Shown: piece after piece, positions 25,582 through 34,700 of the stretch | How the letters are laid out: every line of letters starts with the position of its first letter | Position numbering within the stretch: position 1 is the stretch's first letter | Origin: Natronorubrum sediminis | GTDB lineage: Archaea > Halobacteriota > Halobacteria > Halobacteriales > Natrialbaceae | Assembly: GCF_900108095.1 (NCBI RefSeq) | Contig: NZ_FNWL01000001.1 | Coordinates: 682,001 to 746,000, forward strand | Length of the DNA: 64,000 nt | Reading direction: 5' to 3' | Translations under genes and position numbers: made by a program | The notes under the pieces: model-generated | Seen by the model: the letters and a program-made list of their open reading frames with translations, nothing else | Told to the model about the DNA's origin: nothing | The model's database searches: none

Positions 25582-26754
25582 ATGAGTGCACTCGACCTCG
25601 AGTCGTTCGTCGAACGGACCCAAGCGGTCGTCGACGCCACGCCCCCTGTGACCACCGGCGAAACGAGGGCCTGGCTCGTCGAACCCCTCCTCGAGGCACT
25701 CAGTTGGGACGTCCACGAAGCGTCGTGTCGGACGAACAGAGCGGTCGACGGAACCCATTTCGAGTACGTCTGTACGATCGATGGCATCCCCGCGTTGCTC
25801 GTCGCGACCGAATCCTTCGACGACACACTCGAGAAGTCGCGTGCCGCGTCGCTCGTCGAGACGATGGCGTGGACGGGAATCGACCGGACGATCTATACTA
25901 ACGGTCGGGATCTGCTCCTTCTCGCTGGCACTACCGAAATCGACCGACTGGTGTGTGATTGTTCGGAACTGACGGCCTACGAGTCAGCGCTCGAGCACTA
26001 TACGCGAGCCCAACTCGAGGAACGTCTCGGGACAGACACGCGCGAACACGTCTCGAGACGACTTGCGATCGAGCGAGCGACGCTTCTCGAGACGTTTTCC
26101 GACGAACTCACAGCGATCACGGGAACCTCGATGGACCACACAGCAGCGTTCGAAGCTGCAACGGAACGGTTTCTCGACCAGCTTATCACCTCGTTTTCGG
26201 CCGACACGAGCGGCGAGTCGGAACACGAGGACATCTCGCGCGACGTCTTGATGGAGTTCTCCGAGGGATCGGTTATCGGCGACACGCCTACAGACGAAGC
26301 TAGTGCGTCAACCCCCGAAGACGTGGACACGGACTCGAGTCCGGAATCCGATCCGGCCGATCGCGAAAACGATCACCCCTCCACCGACCGGAACGAGGAT
26401 GACAGTCAGGAGTCGTCGTACGTCGTTCGCTTCTTCAACGAACGGGGTTCGATCGGAGCAATCGGTCACTCGAGTCCCGAAACGGCACTCGTCGGAACCA
26501 CGGAGTACCTCTTCGAACGTGGTCTCTCCGGCGTTACCGTCCCCTGGCATCCAGACGACGACGCCGATCGAGCCGTGTTGAACGCAAACGCGGTCCACCC
26601 CGACGGCACGCCGATGGAAACCCCACACCAGCTTTCGAACGGGCTGTACCTCGAGGCGAGCGGCGACGAAGAAACACAGGCGACACGGATCGAGGAGTTA
26701 GTTTCGCGAGCAGGATTACGGGTGATGTTGAGCGGCGAGTGGACTCGAGAGTGA
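25582..26754 (+). CDS. Protein with degenerate HsdR-N-like nuclease fold
   Basis: The 390-residue protein starts with about 150 residues arranged like the N-terminal PD-(D/E)xK domain of type I restriction HsdR proteins: LVEPLLEALSWDV, then FEYVCTIDGIPALLVATES, then MAWTGIDRTIYTNGRDLLLL. The usual Asp and ExK residues are replaced (FEY; ATES), so it is probably not a nuclease. An acidic linker (about 215-280) leads to a C-terminal domain (about 280-390) with AVHPDGTPMETPHQLSNGLYL. A TATA-like box near 25550-25556, about 28 bp before the ATG, suggests separate transcription from cheR, 96 bp away. Function unknown. Confidence 0.7.
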   Translation: MSALDLESFVERTQAVVDATPPVTTGETRAWLVEPLLEALSWDVHEASCRTNRAVDGTHFEYVCTIDGIPALLVATESFDDTLEKSRAASLVETMAWTGIDRTIYTNGRDLLLLAGTTEIDRLVCDCSELTAYESALEHYTRAQLEERLGTDTREHVSRRLAIERATLLETFSDELTAITGTSMDHTAAFEAATERFLDQLITSFSADTSGESEHEDISRDVLMEFSEGSVIGDTPTDEASASTPEDVDTDSSPESDPADRENDHPSTDRNEDDSQESSYVVRFFNERGSIGAIGHSSPETALVGTTEYLFERGLSGVTVPWHPDDDADRAVLNANAVHPDGTPMETPHQLSNGLYLEASGDEETQATRIEELVSRAGLRVMLSGEWTRE

Positions 26755-26781
26755 GCGCTTAGAAGAGAGTTTGAGACGCGT

Positions 26782-27594
26782 TTAGTACTCGAAGCCGACT
26801 TCGACGAGCGTGATGACGATATCACCGTCGGCTTCGCATGTTCCCTCGAGTGAATTATCCTCGTTGTCGAACCCGTTGGAGCCAACCATACTTTCCCACG
26901 CAGCTTCGTATTCTGTGTCGTCCTCGACTTGGACCGTAACTTCATCGTTGTCGTAGACCTTCGTATCACGATTGATTTCAGTCATCGTCACCCCTGTGCT
27001 GTCGCTTGGGTTGATCGATTGATCGTCCGCAGTGACTGATGCGAGTGTAATCGATGCTGCTGATCCTTCCTCACATCGAATTTGGGGTTGCTTGAGATCT
27101 GTGCTCCACTCCGATCTGTCTTCGTCGGCTCGGACGAGGCCTCCACCTTCGTAGGCGATGGTGTCACCGTGTGCAGTGTAGGAGAACTCTCCAAGGTCGA
27201 TTGTGCCATCTTCTCCGTAGGCATTAAACAAATCGTTGTCTCGTTCTTCAATCGACTCCCCGTTATCACCGACCTCTATGTTCACCGTCGTCCCACCCTC
27301 ATCGACGGCAATAGTCCCCTCACGCATCGTGAGTTCACCGTAGCGGTCGTTGACACCCCCGTATCGAAGAACGTCGTTGAAGTTATCGGTCAGCGACTCC
27401 ATCGCTCGTTCGGCGTTGTTGAGCTGTTCGGTCTCCTGATAGTCGTTCATCGCCTGGAACCCCACCGTGTACAACAAGCCGACGGAGAGGAAGATAATCG
27501 AGAAGACGAGGATGAACCCGAGCACTTCCGACACACCTCGATCGGTATTAGTGGGACTCGAGTCCGGACGTTGCGTTCGAGAACGGTCGATCAT
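26782..27594 (-). CDS. Pilin-like protein (DUF7289-like), last gene of pilus operon
   Basis: The 270-residue protein begins with a charged leader, an RGVSEVLG motif and a 25-residue hydrophobic helix (FILVFSIIFLSVGLLYTVGF), the pattern of an archaeal type IV pilin N-terminus. The remainder is an acidic, beta-rich extracellular part with two Cys. It overlaps the preceding operon gene by 4 bp. I recall similar proteins as DUF7289, but this is not checked. Of the five small proteins in the operon it is the most like a major pilin. Confidence 0.75.
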   Translation of the reverse strand: MIDRSRTQRPDSSPTNTDRGVSEVLGFILVFSIIFLSVGLLYTVGFQAMNDYQETEQLNNAERAMESLTDNFNDVLRYGGVNDRYGELTMREGTIAVDEGGTTVNIEVGDNGESIEERDNDLFNAYGEDGTIDLGEFSYTAHGDTIAYEGGGLVRADEDRSEWSTDLKQPQIRCEEGSAASITLASVTADDQSINPSDSTGVTMTEINRDTKVYDNDEVTVQVEDDTEYEAAWESMVGSNGFDNEDNSLEGTCEADGDIVITLVEVGFEY

Positions 27595-28079
27595 CGGTCG
27601 CCCTCCTCAATCATAATCTGACCATCGCTGTTCGTGCTAATCTCGATCGATCCGCCAGAGACTCGATCGCTATCGTCGATATTGTCAGCCGAAACTGGAA
27701 CGTGAACCGTCACGTCCACCTCGTGTGCTGCTAGCTCGAGACATGCTCCATCGTCGATGAGCGGCGCATCTGTGACTTCACAGTCGTCGTATAACTCGAC
27801 TGTGTACTGCGAATTCGAGACGCTAGATGGATGATCAGCGACGATCGTCGCTGAATCACCATCTTCTGACGCGATCTGGTCGACATTGTCGATTTCGCCG
27901 GCGAGTCGCTCGCCGACAGTCTCGAGTGAGGTCTCCGTCGACCGTTCGGTTTCCGCCTCGAGCATCGCGCTCGCACCCATCATCAACATCGCGATGAGGA
28001 TCGTCGTAATTCCGATCGTCAGCACGTGCGTCAACGCGGCCGTTAGTCCGCGATCCCGTTCGTGATTCGGACCAATCAT
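27591..28079 (-). CDS. Small pilin-like membrane protein (DUF7266-like)
   Basis: From the ATG at 28079 (overlapping the stop codon of the upstream gene) the protein has 162 residues. It has a short basic leader, RGLTAALTHV, a hydrophobic helix (LTIGITTILIAMLMMGASAML) and an extracellular acidic domain with two Cys (DDCEVTDAPLIDDGACLEL) that may form a disulfide. An alternative start lies five codons upstream. Same operon as PilB/PilC; likely a minor pilin or assembly-platform partner. The DUF number is recalled, not verified. Confidence 0.72.
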   Translation of the reverse strand: MIGPNHERDRGLTAALTHVLTIGITTILIAMLMMGASAMLEAETERSTETSLETVGERLAGEIDNVDQIASEDGDSATIVADHPSSVSNSQYTVELYDDCEVTDAPLIDDGACLELAAHEVDVTVHVPVSADNIDDSDRVSGGSIEISTNSDGQIMIEEGDR

Positions 28080-28528
28080 TGTTCCTCCGGACACTGTTCA
28101 TCGGTGATGTCTTGAACCTCTTCGTTGGTAATTTTTCGAGTCTGTTCGTAACTGAGATCGGTAGAATCGTAACTAATGACCACACTCAAGTTATCACCAG
28201 AGTCTACATTCCACCCGTCTTCATTTTCGGGAGATATATTCACTGCTCCCGAACCGGATTCAGCCGTCGTATTCTGATACTGATTAGCAAACGCCTCGAT
28301 ATCTGCAGGGGTATCTTCCCCAGCGTGCTCCACTGCACAGGCAACTCCATGCGTCACCTCGAGTTCGATCTTATCCGCAGTTGCTGCACTCTGAGACGTG
28401 TCGCCGGCCGAAATCGTTTCCGTGAAGAGGACGCCGTTGAAGACGATGACGATGCCGAGAATAATGAACGCGAGCGTAATGGCACCGATGAGGATGACCT
28501 GTCCGCGGCCGGTCGATTCGGTTACCAT
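28076..28528 (-). CDS. Small pilin-like membrane protein (DUF7261-like)
   Basis: The 150-residue protein has the leader TGRGQVILIGAITLAFIILGIVIVF followed by an acidic outer domain with Cys residues near positions 60 and 147. The RGQ motif plus one long hydrophobic helix is shared with its neighbours. It overlaps both flanking genes by a few bases, which implies coupled translation. Function in the pilus is inferred from context only. Confidence 0.72.
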   Translation of the reverse strand: MVTESTGRGQVILIGAITLAFIILGIVIVFNGVLFTETISAGDTSQSAATADKIELEVTHGVACAVEHAGEDTPADIEAFANQYQNTTAESGSGAVNISPENEDGWNVDSGDNLSVVISYDSTDLSYEQTRKITNEEVQDITDEQCPEEQ

Positions 28529-29145
28529 ACGATCACCCGCACTTCGACGACGTTGTAAAGTGAGTCATCGGAATCGGCATCTGGAATCGATGGGTTCGAT
28601 GCCTCAGAAAGCGAGTCACTACTGTCCGTTACCAGCTGATCATCGTACAGTGAAACGGTGTAACTGGCTGAGACAGCGTTCGATGATGGAGAACCTTGAT
28701 AGACTAGCGACCTATTTTTTGTTTCGTCAGACTCGTTATTGTAGTGGAGTTCGACGTTGTAGTTTTGCCCACGTTCGTCGAATCTGTCGTAGAGAATCTC
28801 ACCGAGTTCCGACTCGTTACTGAAATTACCCGGGCTGTACACGTTATTTCCGTGTGGATCGACGAGGCTATCGTCAGTTCCCTCGAAACCACCGTCTCCG
28901 TCCCAGTATCGCACCATCTCCGAAAGCGAGTTATTGTCCGTATCCTCCGCAGCAACGACCAGCGCGTCCTGTGCTTCCTGTTGCATCTGTGCCTGAACCG
29001 TCCGATCTGCTGCACCGCCTGTCGTCGGGGTGATGACGACCGACTGCAACGCGAGTAAGATTGCGACGAGGACCACCATCGCGCTGATGAATCCCTCGAG
29101 CGTGTAGGCCTGCCCGCGCTCAGTGGCGTTCGATTTCCGTCTCAT
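28522..29145 (-). CDS. Small pilin-like membrane protein (DUF7288-like)
   Basis: The 207-residue protein carries RGQAYTLEGFISAMVVLVAILLALQSVV at its N-terminus, a Q-rich helical neck (QAQMQQEAQDAL) and a beta-rich extracellular domain with several N-x-S/T sites. The helix and neck layout resembles pseudopilins. It overlaps the next gene by 7 bp, and its start lies 1 bp after the previous stop codon. Specific role unknown. Confidence 0.72.
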   Translation of the reverse strand: MRRKSNATERGQAYTLEGFISAMVVLVAILLALQSVVITPTTGGAADRTVQAQMQQEAQDALVVAAEDTDNNSLSEMVRYWDGDGGFEGTDDSLVDPHGNNVYSPGNFSNESELGEILYDRFDERGQNYNVELHYNNESDETKNRSLVYQGSPSSNAVSASYTVSLYDDQLVTDSSDSLSEASNPSIPDADSDDSLYNVVEVRVIVW

Positions 29146-29146
29146 G

Positions 29147-29680
29147 TTACCAGACCCTCACGACGAGTCGACACGTGTCGCACTCAGGATCATTTTCAGA
29201 ATCATCAACCGAGACGATCCGAGACGAACTCGCGGCCGATTCGTCGTCGTAGTCGTCCCCAACTGTAAGGTCACTCGTATACTCTCCCTCAAGGTCTTCT
29301 ATCGTGACGTTGACTCGGTCGTAGACGATCCCGTCGCTCTCGCGTAGGCCGAATTCGTCGGCGAACTCCGATTGGTTCTTATCATCGTATTTATCCGCTA
29401 ATTCGACCCACTCGAGTTCGTTACCGTCCCCCGAGTCGTTCACGATATGATCCGCAATGCGATCTGCCTGTGCCGTCTGGCCGCCGCTGGCCGAGGAGTC
29501 AAACGGCGTCAGGATCGTCGGCAGGAACGAGAAGACGAACGCGATGGCCAGGATGAACACGCCGATTCCGATGGCGAAATCCTGCGTAGTCTGCCCACGA
29601 TTTTGCAACGAGATCGAGACCGTCCGCTGGCGGCGGGTTCTCGAGCAATTCCGTTCCGTTCCTGTTCGATCTCGTCCCAT
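29147..29680 (-). CDS. Small pilin-like membrane protein (DUF7287-like)
   Basis: The 177-residue protein has a 28-residue basic leader, RGQTTQDFAIGIGVFILAIAFVFSFL and an acidic extracellular part ending in CDTCRLVVRVW, a CxxC pair that could form a disulfide. It starts 1 bp after the pilC stop codon. The leader is longer than in its neighbours, and later ATG-free codons do not offer a better start. Part of the pilus operon. Confidence 0.72.
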   Translation of the reverse strand: MGRDRTGTERNCSRTRRQRTVSISLQNRGQTTQDFAIGIGVFILAIAFVFSFLPTILTPFDSSASGGQTAQADRIADHIVNDSGDGNELEWVELADKYDDKNQSEFADEFGLRESDGIVYDRVNVTIEDLEGEYTSDLTVGDDYDDESAASSSRIVSVDDSENDPECDTCRLVVRVW

Positions 29681-29681
29681 C

Positions 29682-31751
29682 TTAGGCCACCATCGTCCAC
29701 GCGATCAGTGCGACCGTTGCCAGCGATACGGCGTACTTGATCCCGCTCAGCAGGTCCGCGTCTCGCATGTATCCACAGATGAATCCAGACATGATCGCCT
29801 GCAGCGTGACGGCGTGAAAGAACACCAACGACAGCATCTGGATGTCGATCGCTTCGGTCATGTCCATGCCTTCCATGTCGCCACCGCCGCCGCCGGCATC
29901 GGCATCGGCATCGGCTTCGCCACCCTCGAGTCCGGCCATCGTCTCGATGAACTGCGTCTGGAGAATCGCCATGACGGCGAGGACGGTCAGGAACGTCATG
30001 ACGATGATCACGACCTGCATTCGAGTTCGGGACTTTCGTTCACGTTCGATATCGTCTTGATTCTCACTCGCCTGTGCTGCCGTTCGAAGCACGTCGGAGA
30101 TCTGATTCGACGCTTCCTGTGCCTCGGTGATCAATCGCGTAATCCGGGCCAACCGCGGAATGTGATACTTGTTGTTGAACTCGATGAGCGCCTGTTTGAG
30201 TCCCGTTCCGTAGTTGACTTTCGTGTGCATCATCTCGAACTCGCGAGCTAACTTCCCGCTCGTCGTATCGGAGACCGCTTTGAGCGACTCGAGTAAGGTC
30301 AATCCGGTGTCGTTCGAACTCGAGAGTTTTCGAAGGTCTTCCGAGAGTTGGCTCATGACCGAGTTTCGGTGACGGAAGTTCCACTCACGGAAGATGGCGA
30401 GTGGAATCCCCATGATGTACAGCGGGGCGTAGATGTAGATGAACGTCCCCCAGATCGGGTTGTCGAGCATTCCCTGCCAGGAAAGCGGTGCCGATCCGGT
30501 CATCATCGCGCCGGTGACGATTACCAGCGTGAGGGGGGCCGTCAACCCGAGCGTGTAGAGCGGGTTGTCTCGGAAGAAGATGTGTGGCCGCTGGAGGATC
30601 TTCTTCGTCTCGTGGGTCCCCTCGCGTTTCTTGATGCGACTGAAGACGCTGTGTTCGCCTGTGAACTGCTCGACGAGCCCAAGGTCTAACAGCCCATCAT
30701 CTCGGGCAGTCTCGACACGCTGACTGCCGCCGTCCATCTCGAGGTACCCATCACCGGGTTCGTCCTGTTTGACCGTCGAAACCATTACCAGAAACCCAAT
30801 TCCAGTCATCGGGATCAGCCCGTAGACGGTCATGAAGATCATCGAGTCCTCGACGTTCGCATCCGGGATCATCTGCATCGTGACCATGATGATGATCAAC
30901 AACAGCGGAAACAGCGACAGCGTCATGTACATCTCGCCGAACAACTCGAGCGTCTCGAGGGTGATCTCCTGTTCTTGTTTGGAGGTCCGCAGGTGCTTTT
31001 CTTTCTTGTCCTCGAGGAAGCTCTCCATATCACCACCGCTGTTGACGATCGAGAGCATGTCCGTCAGAAACTGCGAGAGTTCGTCACTCGGCGTCTCGAG
31101 TGCCTGTGTACGGATCGCCGTTCGATAGTCGACGTCGAAGTACTCGGTCTCCTTGACGATGCTCTGGAACTCTTTTGCGACCTCTCCGTAGGTGTCGTCG
31201 GCTTCTGCCATCGCCTCGATGATCTCGAGTTGGTTGAGTCCGCCGACCGACAGGGCGTACATGAACGAGACGGAGTCGGTCAGCAACATGTTGATCTCGC
31301 GCTTGCGAGTGGACGCTCGAGAGTACGGAATTGCGACCAGCGAACCGAACCCGAGTGCGAACCCAATCGACCCGAAGACGAGACCGGTTACGAAGACGAG
31401 CGCGGGGATCCGAAGCGTTTCGATGAGGTTGAGCACCGTCTGGCTCCCCACGGGAATACCGAGTAACTCGTCGATTTGAATGAGACCGGTCGCGAAGAGT
31501 CCGTAACCGAGAACGAGTCCGAGGATCCACAACGCGAGGCCGCTGATGAATCCGATCCCGAGCGAGCGAGACAGGTACAACTCGACCGTATCGGTCATCC
31601 GGGACTGGGCGAGTTTCGTCTCGACGTCTTTGACGAACGTGCTATCTTCGTCGAAGAGGCGCTCGTAGAGCGGATAGAACGCTTCTCCGAGGAGATCGGT
31701 GCCACCCGAAAGACTACCCGAGTCGCGGTTGCCACCGGTTTGGAGGCTCAT
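29682..31751 (-). CDS. pilC: Type IV pilus assembly membrane protein PilC (T2SSF, double domain)
   Basis: The 689-residue protein contains two T2SS-F domains, each a helical bundle followed by membrane helices: the first around SVSFMYALSVGGLNQLEIIEA to LSIVNSGGDM (about 155-260), the second around LSSSNDTGLTLLESLKAVSD to LRTAAQASEN (about 465-570). About nine hydrophobic helices are visible. It is the inner-membrane platform on which PilB drives pilin addition. It starts by an ATGA overlap with pilB. A DADADAGGGGG low-complexity stretch lies near the C-terminus. Confidence 0.92.
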   Translation of the reverse strand: MSLQTGGNRDSGSLSGGTDLLGEAFYPLYERLFDEDSTFVKDVETKLAQSRMTDTVELYLSRSLGIGFISGLALWILGLVLGYGLFATGLIQIDELLGIPVGSQTVLNLIETLRIPALVFVTGLVFGSIGFALGFGSLVAIPYSRASTRKREINMLLTDSVSFMYALSVGGLNQLEIIEAMAEADDTYGEVAKEFQSIVKETEYFDVDYRTAIRTQALETPSDELSQFLTDMLSIVNSGGDMESFLEDKKEKHLRTSKQEQEITLETLELFGEMYMTLSLFPLLLIIIMVTMQMIPDANVEDSMIFMTVYGLIPMTGIGFLVMVSTVKQDEPGDGYLEMDGGSQRVETARDDGLLDLGLVEQFTGEHSVFSRIKKREGTHETKKILQRPHIFFRDNPLYTLGLTAPLTLVIVTGAMMTGSAPLSWQGMLDNPIWGTFIYIYAPLYIMGIPLAIFREWNFRHRNSVMSQLSEDLRKLSSSNDTGLTLLESLKAVSDTTSGKLAREFEMMHTKVNYGTGLKQALIEFNNKYHIPRLARITRLITEAQEASNQISDVLRTAAQASENQDDIERERKSRTRMQVVIIVMTFLTVLAVMAILQTQFIETMAGLEGGEADADADAGGGGGDMEGMDMTEAIDIQMLSLVFFHAVTLQAIMSGFICGYMRDADLLSGIKYAVSLATVALIAWTMVA

Positions 31752-34700
31752 GAGTTCGTCTCCTCGCTGTCGTCTAGCGTTGACTCGCCGTCAGTCGTCT
31801 CGTGGTCGGGCGTGTCGGCATCGGCGGCCGACTCGTTGTCGTCGACCGTCTCGTCATCGTCGGCCGTCTCGTCATCGTCGACCGTCTTATCGTGAGAGAA
31901 AATCGAATCGTCCGTCTGCACCTGATCGGTCGAGTCGAAGAGTGAATCGTCGTCGTCTGGCGTCTCGTCGGTCTCGGAGAAGACCGAGTCAGTTTCGTCT
32001 TCGAAGAGCGACTCGTTCCCCCCAGTATCGACAGCTGCGGCGTTGGCTGTCTCCTCAAGCGATGCATCCTCGCCAGTGTCCTCTTCGGCGACGTCCCCCT
32101 CTGACTGGCTGGTTCCGTTATCGTCAGCATCCCCATCTTCGAGAGCAGTCGTCGATTCTCCCTCCCCAACATCGGCTTCTTCACTCGAGTCTGGCGGTGC
32201 AGCGGGTATCGCTTCGTCGTCACTAGTCTCGCCTGACGACGCGGCTTCTGTGGGATCGCCAGCCATCGGTTCAGGCGAAGACGACGGGTCGTCCTCGTCG
32301 TTTTCCGTCGCCTCGTCTTGGTCATCATCCGACGCGTCACCTAGTTCGATCGTCGGTGGATCGACACTCTCGTTCTCCTCCTCGTCCGAATCACCTAATT
32401 CGATCGTTGGAGGGTCCGCACTCTCCGTATCGTCGACCTTCGAATCACCTAATTCGATCGTTGGAGGGTCCGCACTCTCCGTATCGTCGACCTTCGAATC
32501 ACCCAATTCAATCGTTGGCGGGTCGATGCTCTCAGTTTCGTCTGGATCTGGCTCGCCGGCATCGGCCGGTTGGGTGTCGTCGCTCTCCGACTCGTCCGAT
32601 TCGGTTGTCGACGAGTCACTCGTCGTCGATGGTGACTCGTTGACTGCCGTGTCTTCAGATTGCACGTCCCGAATGGCCGTCTCGATGTCGTCCGTTTTGC
32701 TGCCAGCGTCGGTACTCTTCGACGGGTCGTTCCCATCAGGGTCGAAGATCGACTCGAAATCTCCGTCGGGAAACAGTGACTCGGTGTCGAGATTGTCCGT
32801 CGACGGTTCGGCCTCGAGCGACTTCGATTCGGCCGGTGAATCGGTCGACTCGAGTTGATCGATCGTCTCTCCCATATCGTCGAAAAGGCCGCCGAGATCA
32901 TCTTCGTCGGGATCGTCCGACGGGAATATCGTCGCCGATTCGTTTGGAGTCGACGCCGCTGGGGTCGATGCTGATTCACCTGCTCCCGTTGACGATTGCT
33001 CCACAGCGGTTTCTGCGGACTGTGTATCGGCTGTACGCCGTCGTTGGTTGGAATCGCTCTGGTCCTCTCGACTCGAGGAGGCTGACGCGTCGGCTGTCGT
33101 ATCGACTTCGCCGGAAGCGCCGATTTCGAACCCAGTGTCATCGCTGAGCCACGCCGGTTCGCGTTCGCCATCCGCTGTCTCGACACCGAACGCGCTCGAG
33201 CCGTCGTCGAGTTCCCACTCGTTTTCGTCGACGGCACCGTCGGCACTCTCCTCGAAGTCGAAGGCGTCACCATCGCCCTGTTCGACGTCGATTGGTTCTT
33301 CGTCCTCGATGTTGCCGAGTGCACTCGCGAGACCGCTTGGCACTTTCCCGCGATACTCTTCGAACAGCGACTCTTCGGCGCGCTCGAGGATGTCCATCGA
33401 GAGGTTGTACGTCTCGCTGCTCGCATCCGGTCGCGGAACGAGTTCTTCTTTCTCCTGATCGACGTCGATCAGGACGCTCTCCATCTCTCGCAGGTCGGTG
33501 AGACTCTCCTCGAGTTGTCCGTTTGCGATGAGCGTGAGAATCGTATCGGGGTCGTTGATGAACGCCTGTGCGGTCGCCGCTACCTCCGCGTACGTGTTGA
33601 GACCGTTTTTGATGAGGTATGCGAGGATAACTTCACGCTTGAACAGTTCTTCTTGAAGTTTCTCGTTGCTCCACCCACGATCGAACTGGATCTCGTCGAG
33701 GGTGTTCGAGTCCCCCATCTTGAGGTACTCGTCCGTCTCCGCTTGCCACTGGTAGACGTCCTGGACGTTGATCTCGTCGTGTTCGGCCTCGTAGTGGTTG
33801 ATCTCGGTCAGCGATTTGTTCCGGCGAACCTTCCGGCCCTGTACCCGCGTCTGGGTCTGAATCGAAACCAGATCCAGCGCGGTGAACATCGTCTTCGAGA
33901 CGTTGATCGGATCCGTCGTGAACCGTTTGAGGACCTCGTCGACGGAGTCCGCGTGGAAGGTAGTGTAGGTGGTGTGGCCCGTCGACATGACCTGGAAGAG
34001 CGTCCGTCCTTCCTCACCACGGATCTCACCCATCACGATGTAGTCGGGACGCTGTCGGAGCGCGGCTTCCAGCAAGTCGAACTCGTCGACGTCACCCTGT
34101 TCGTCGTCGGAGAACGACGGCCGCGTAACGCTCGCGATCCAGTTTCGCTGTGGCAACTCGACCTCGCGGGTGTCCTCGATGGAGACGATTTTCGCGCTGC
34201 TCGGAATGAACAGCGAGACGGCGTTCAGGGAGGTCGTCTTCCCCGATGCCGTCCCGCCGGCGAAGATCAGACTCTTGTGGTTCTCGATGGCGAGCCAGAG
34301 GAACGCCATTTCGTCGAGTGAGAAGGTGTTCCAGTTGATGAGGTCGATCGGGGTGAACGGCACGTCCTTGAACTGGCGGATCGTGTAGTTCGTCCCGTGA
34401 TCCGACACTTCTTGGCCGAGTGTGAGCTGGGCACGAGAGCCGTCGGGCAATGTTGCGTCGACCTGTGGGAGCCGTTTACTGATCCCTTTGCCCGAACGCT
34501 GGGCGAGTTTGACGACGAAATCGTCGAGTTCGTCGTCGCCGTGGTAGATGTTCGAAATGATCTGTTCGTACTCGGAGTGGTAAACGAAGACGGGGGAGTT
34601 GTACCCGTCACACGAGACGTCCTCCACGTTGATGTCGTGTTTGATGCCGTCGATTCGCTCGTATCCGATGAAGTTTCGCTTGAGCTGGTAGAGTAACTTC

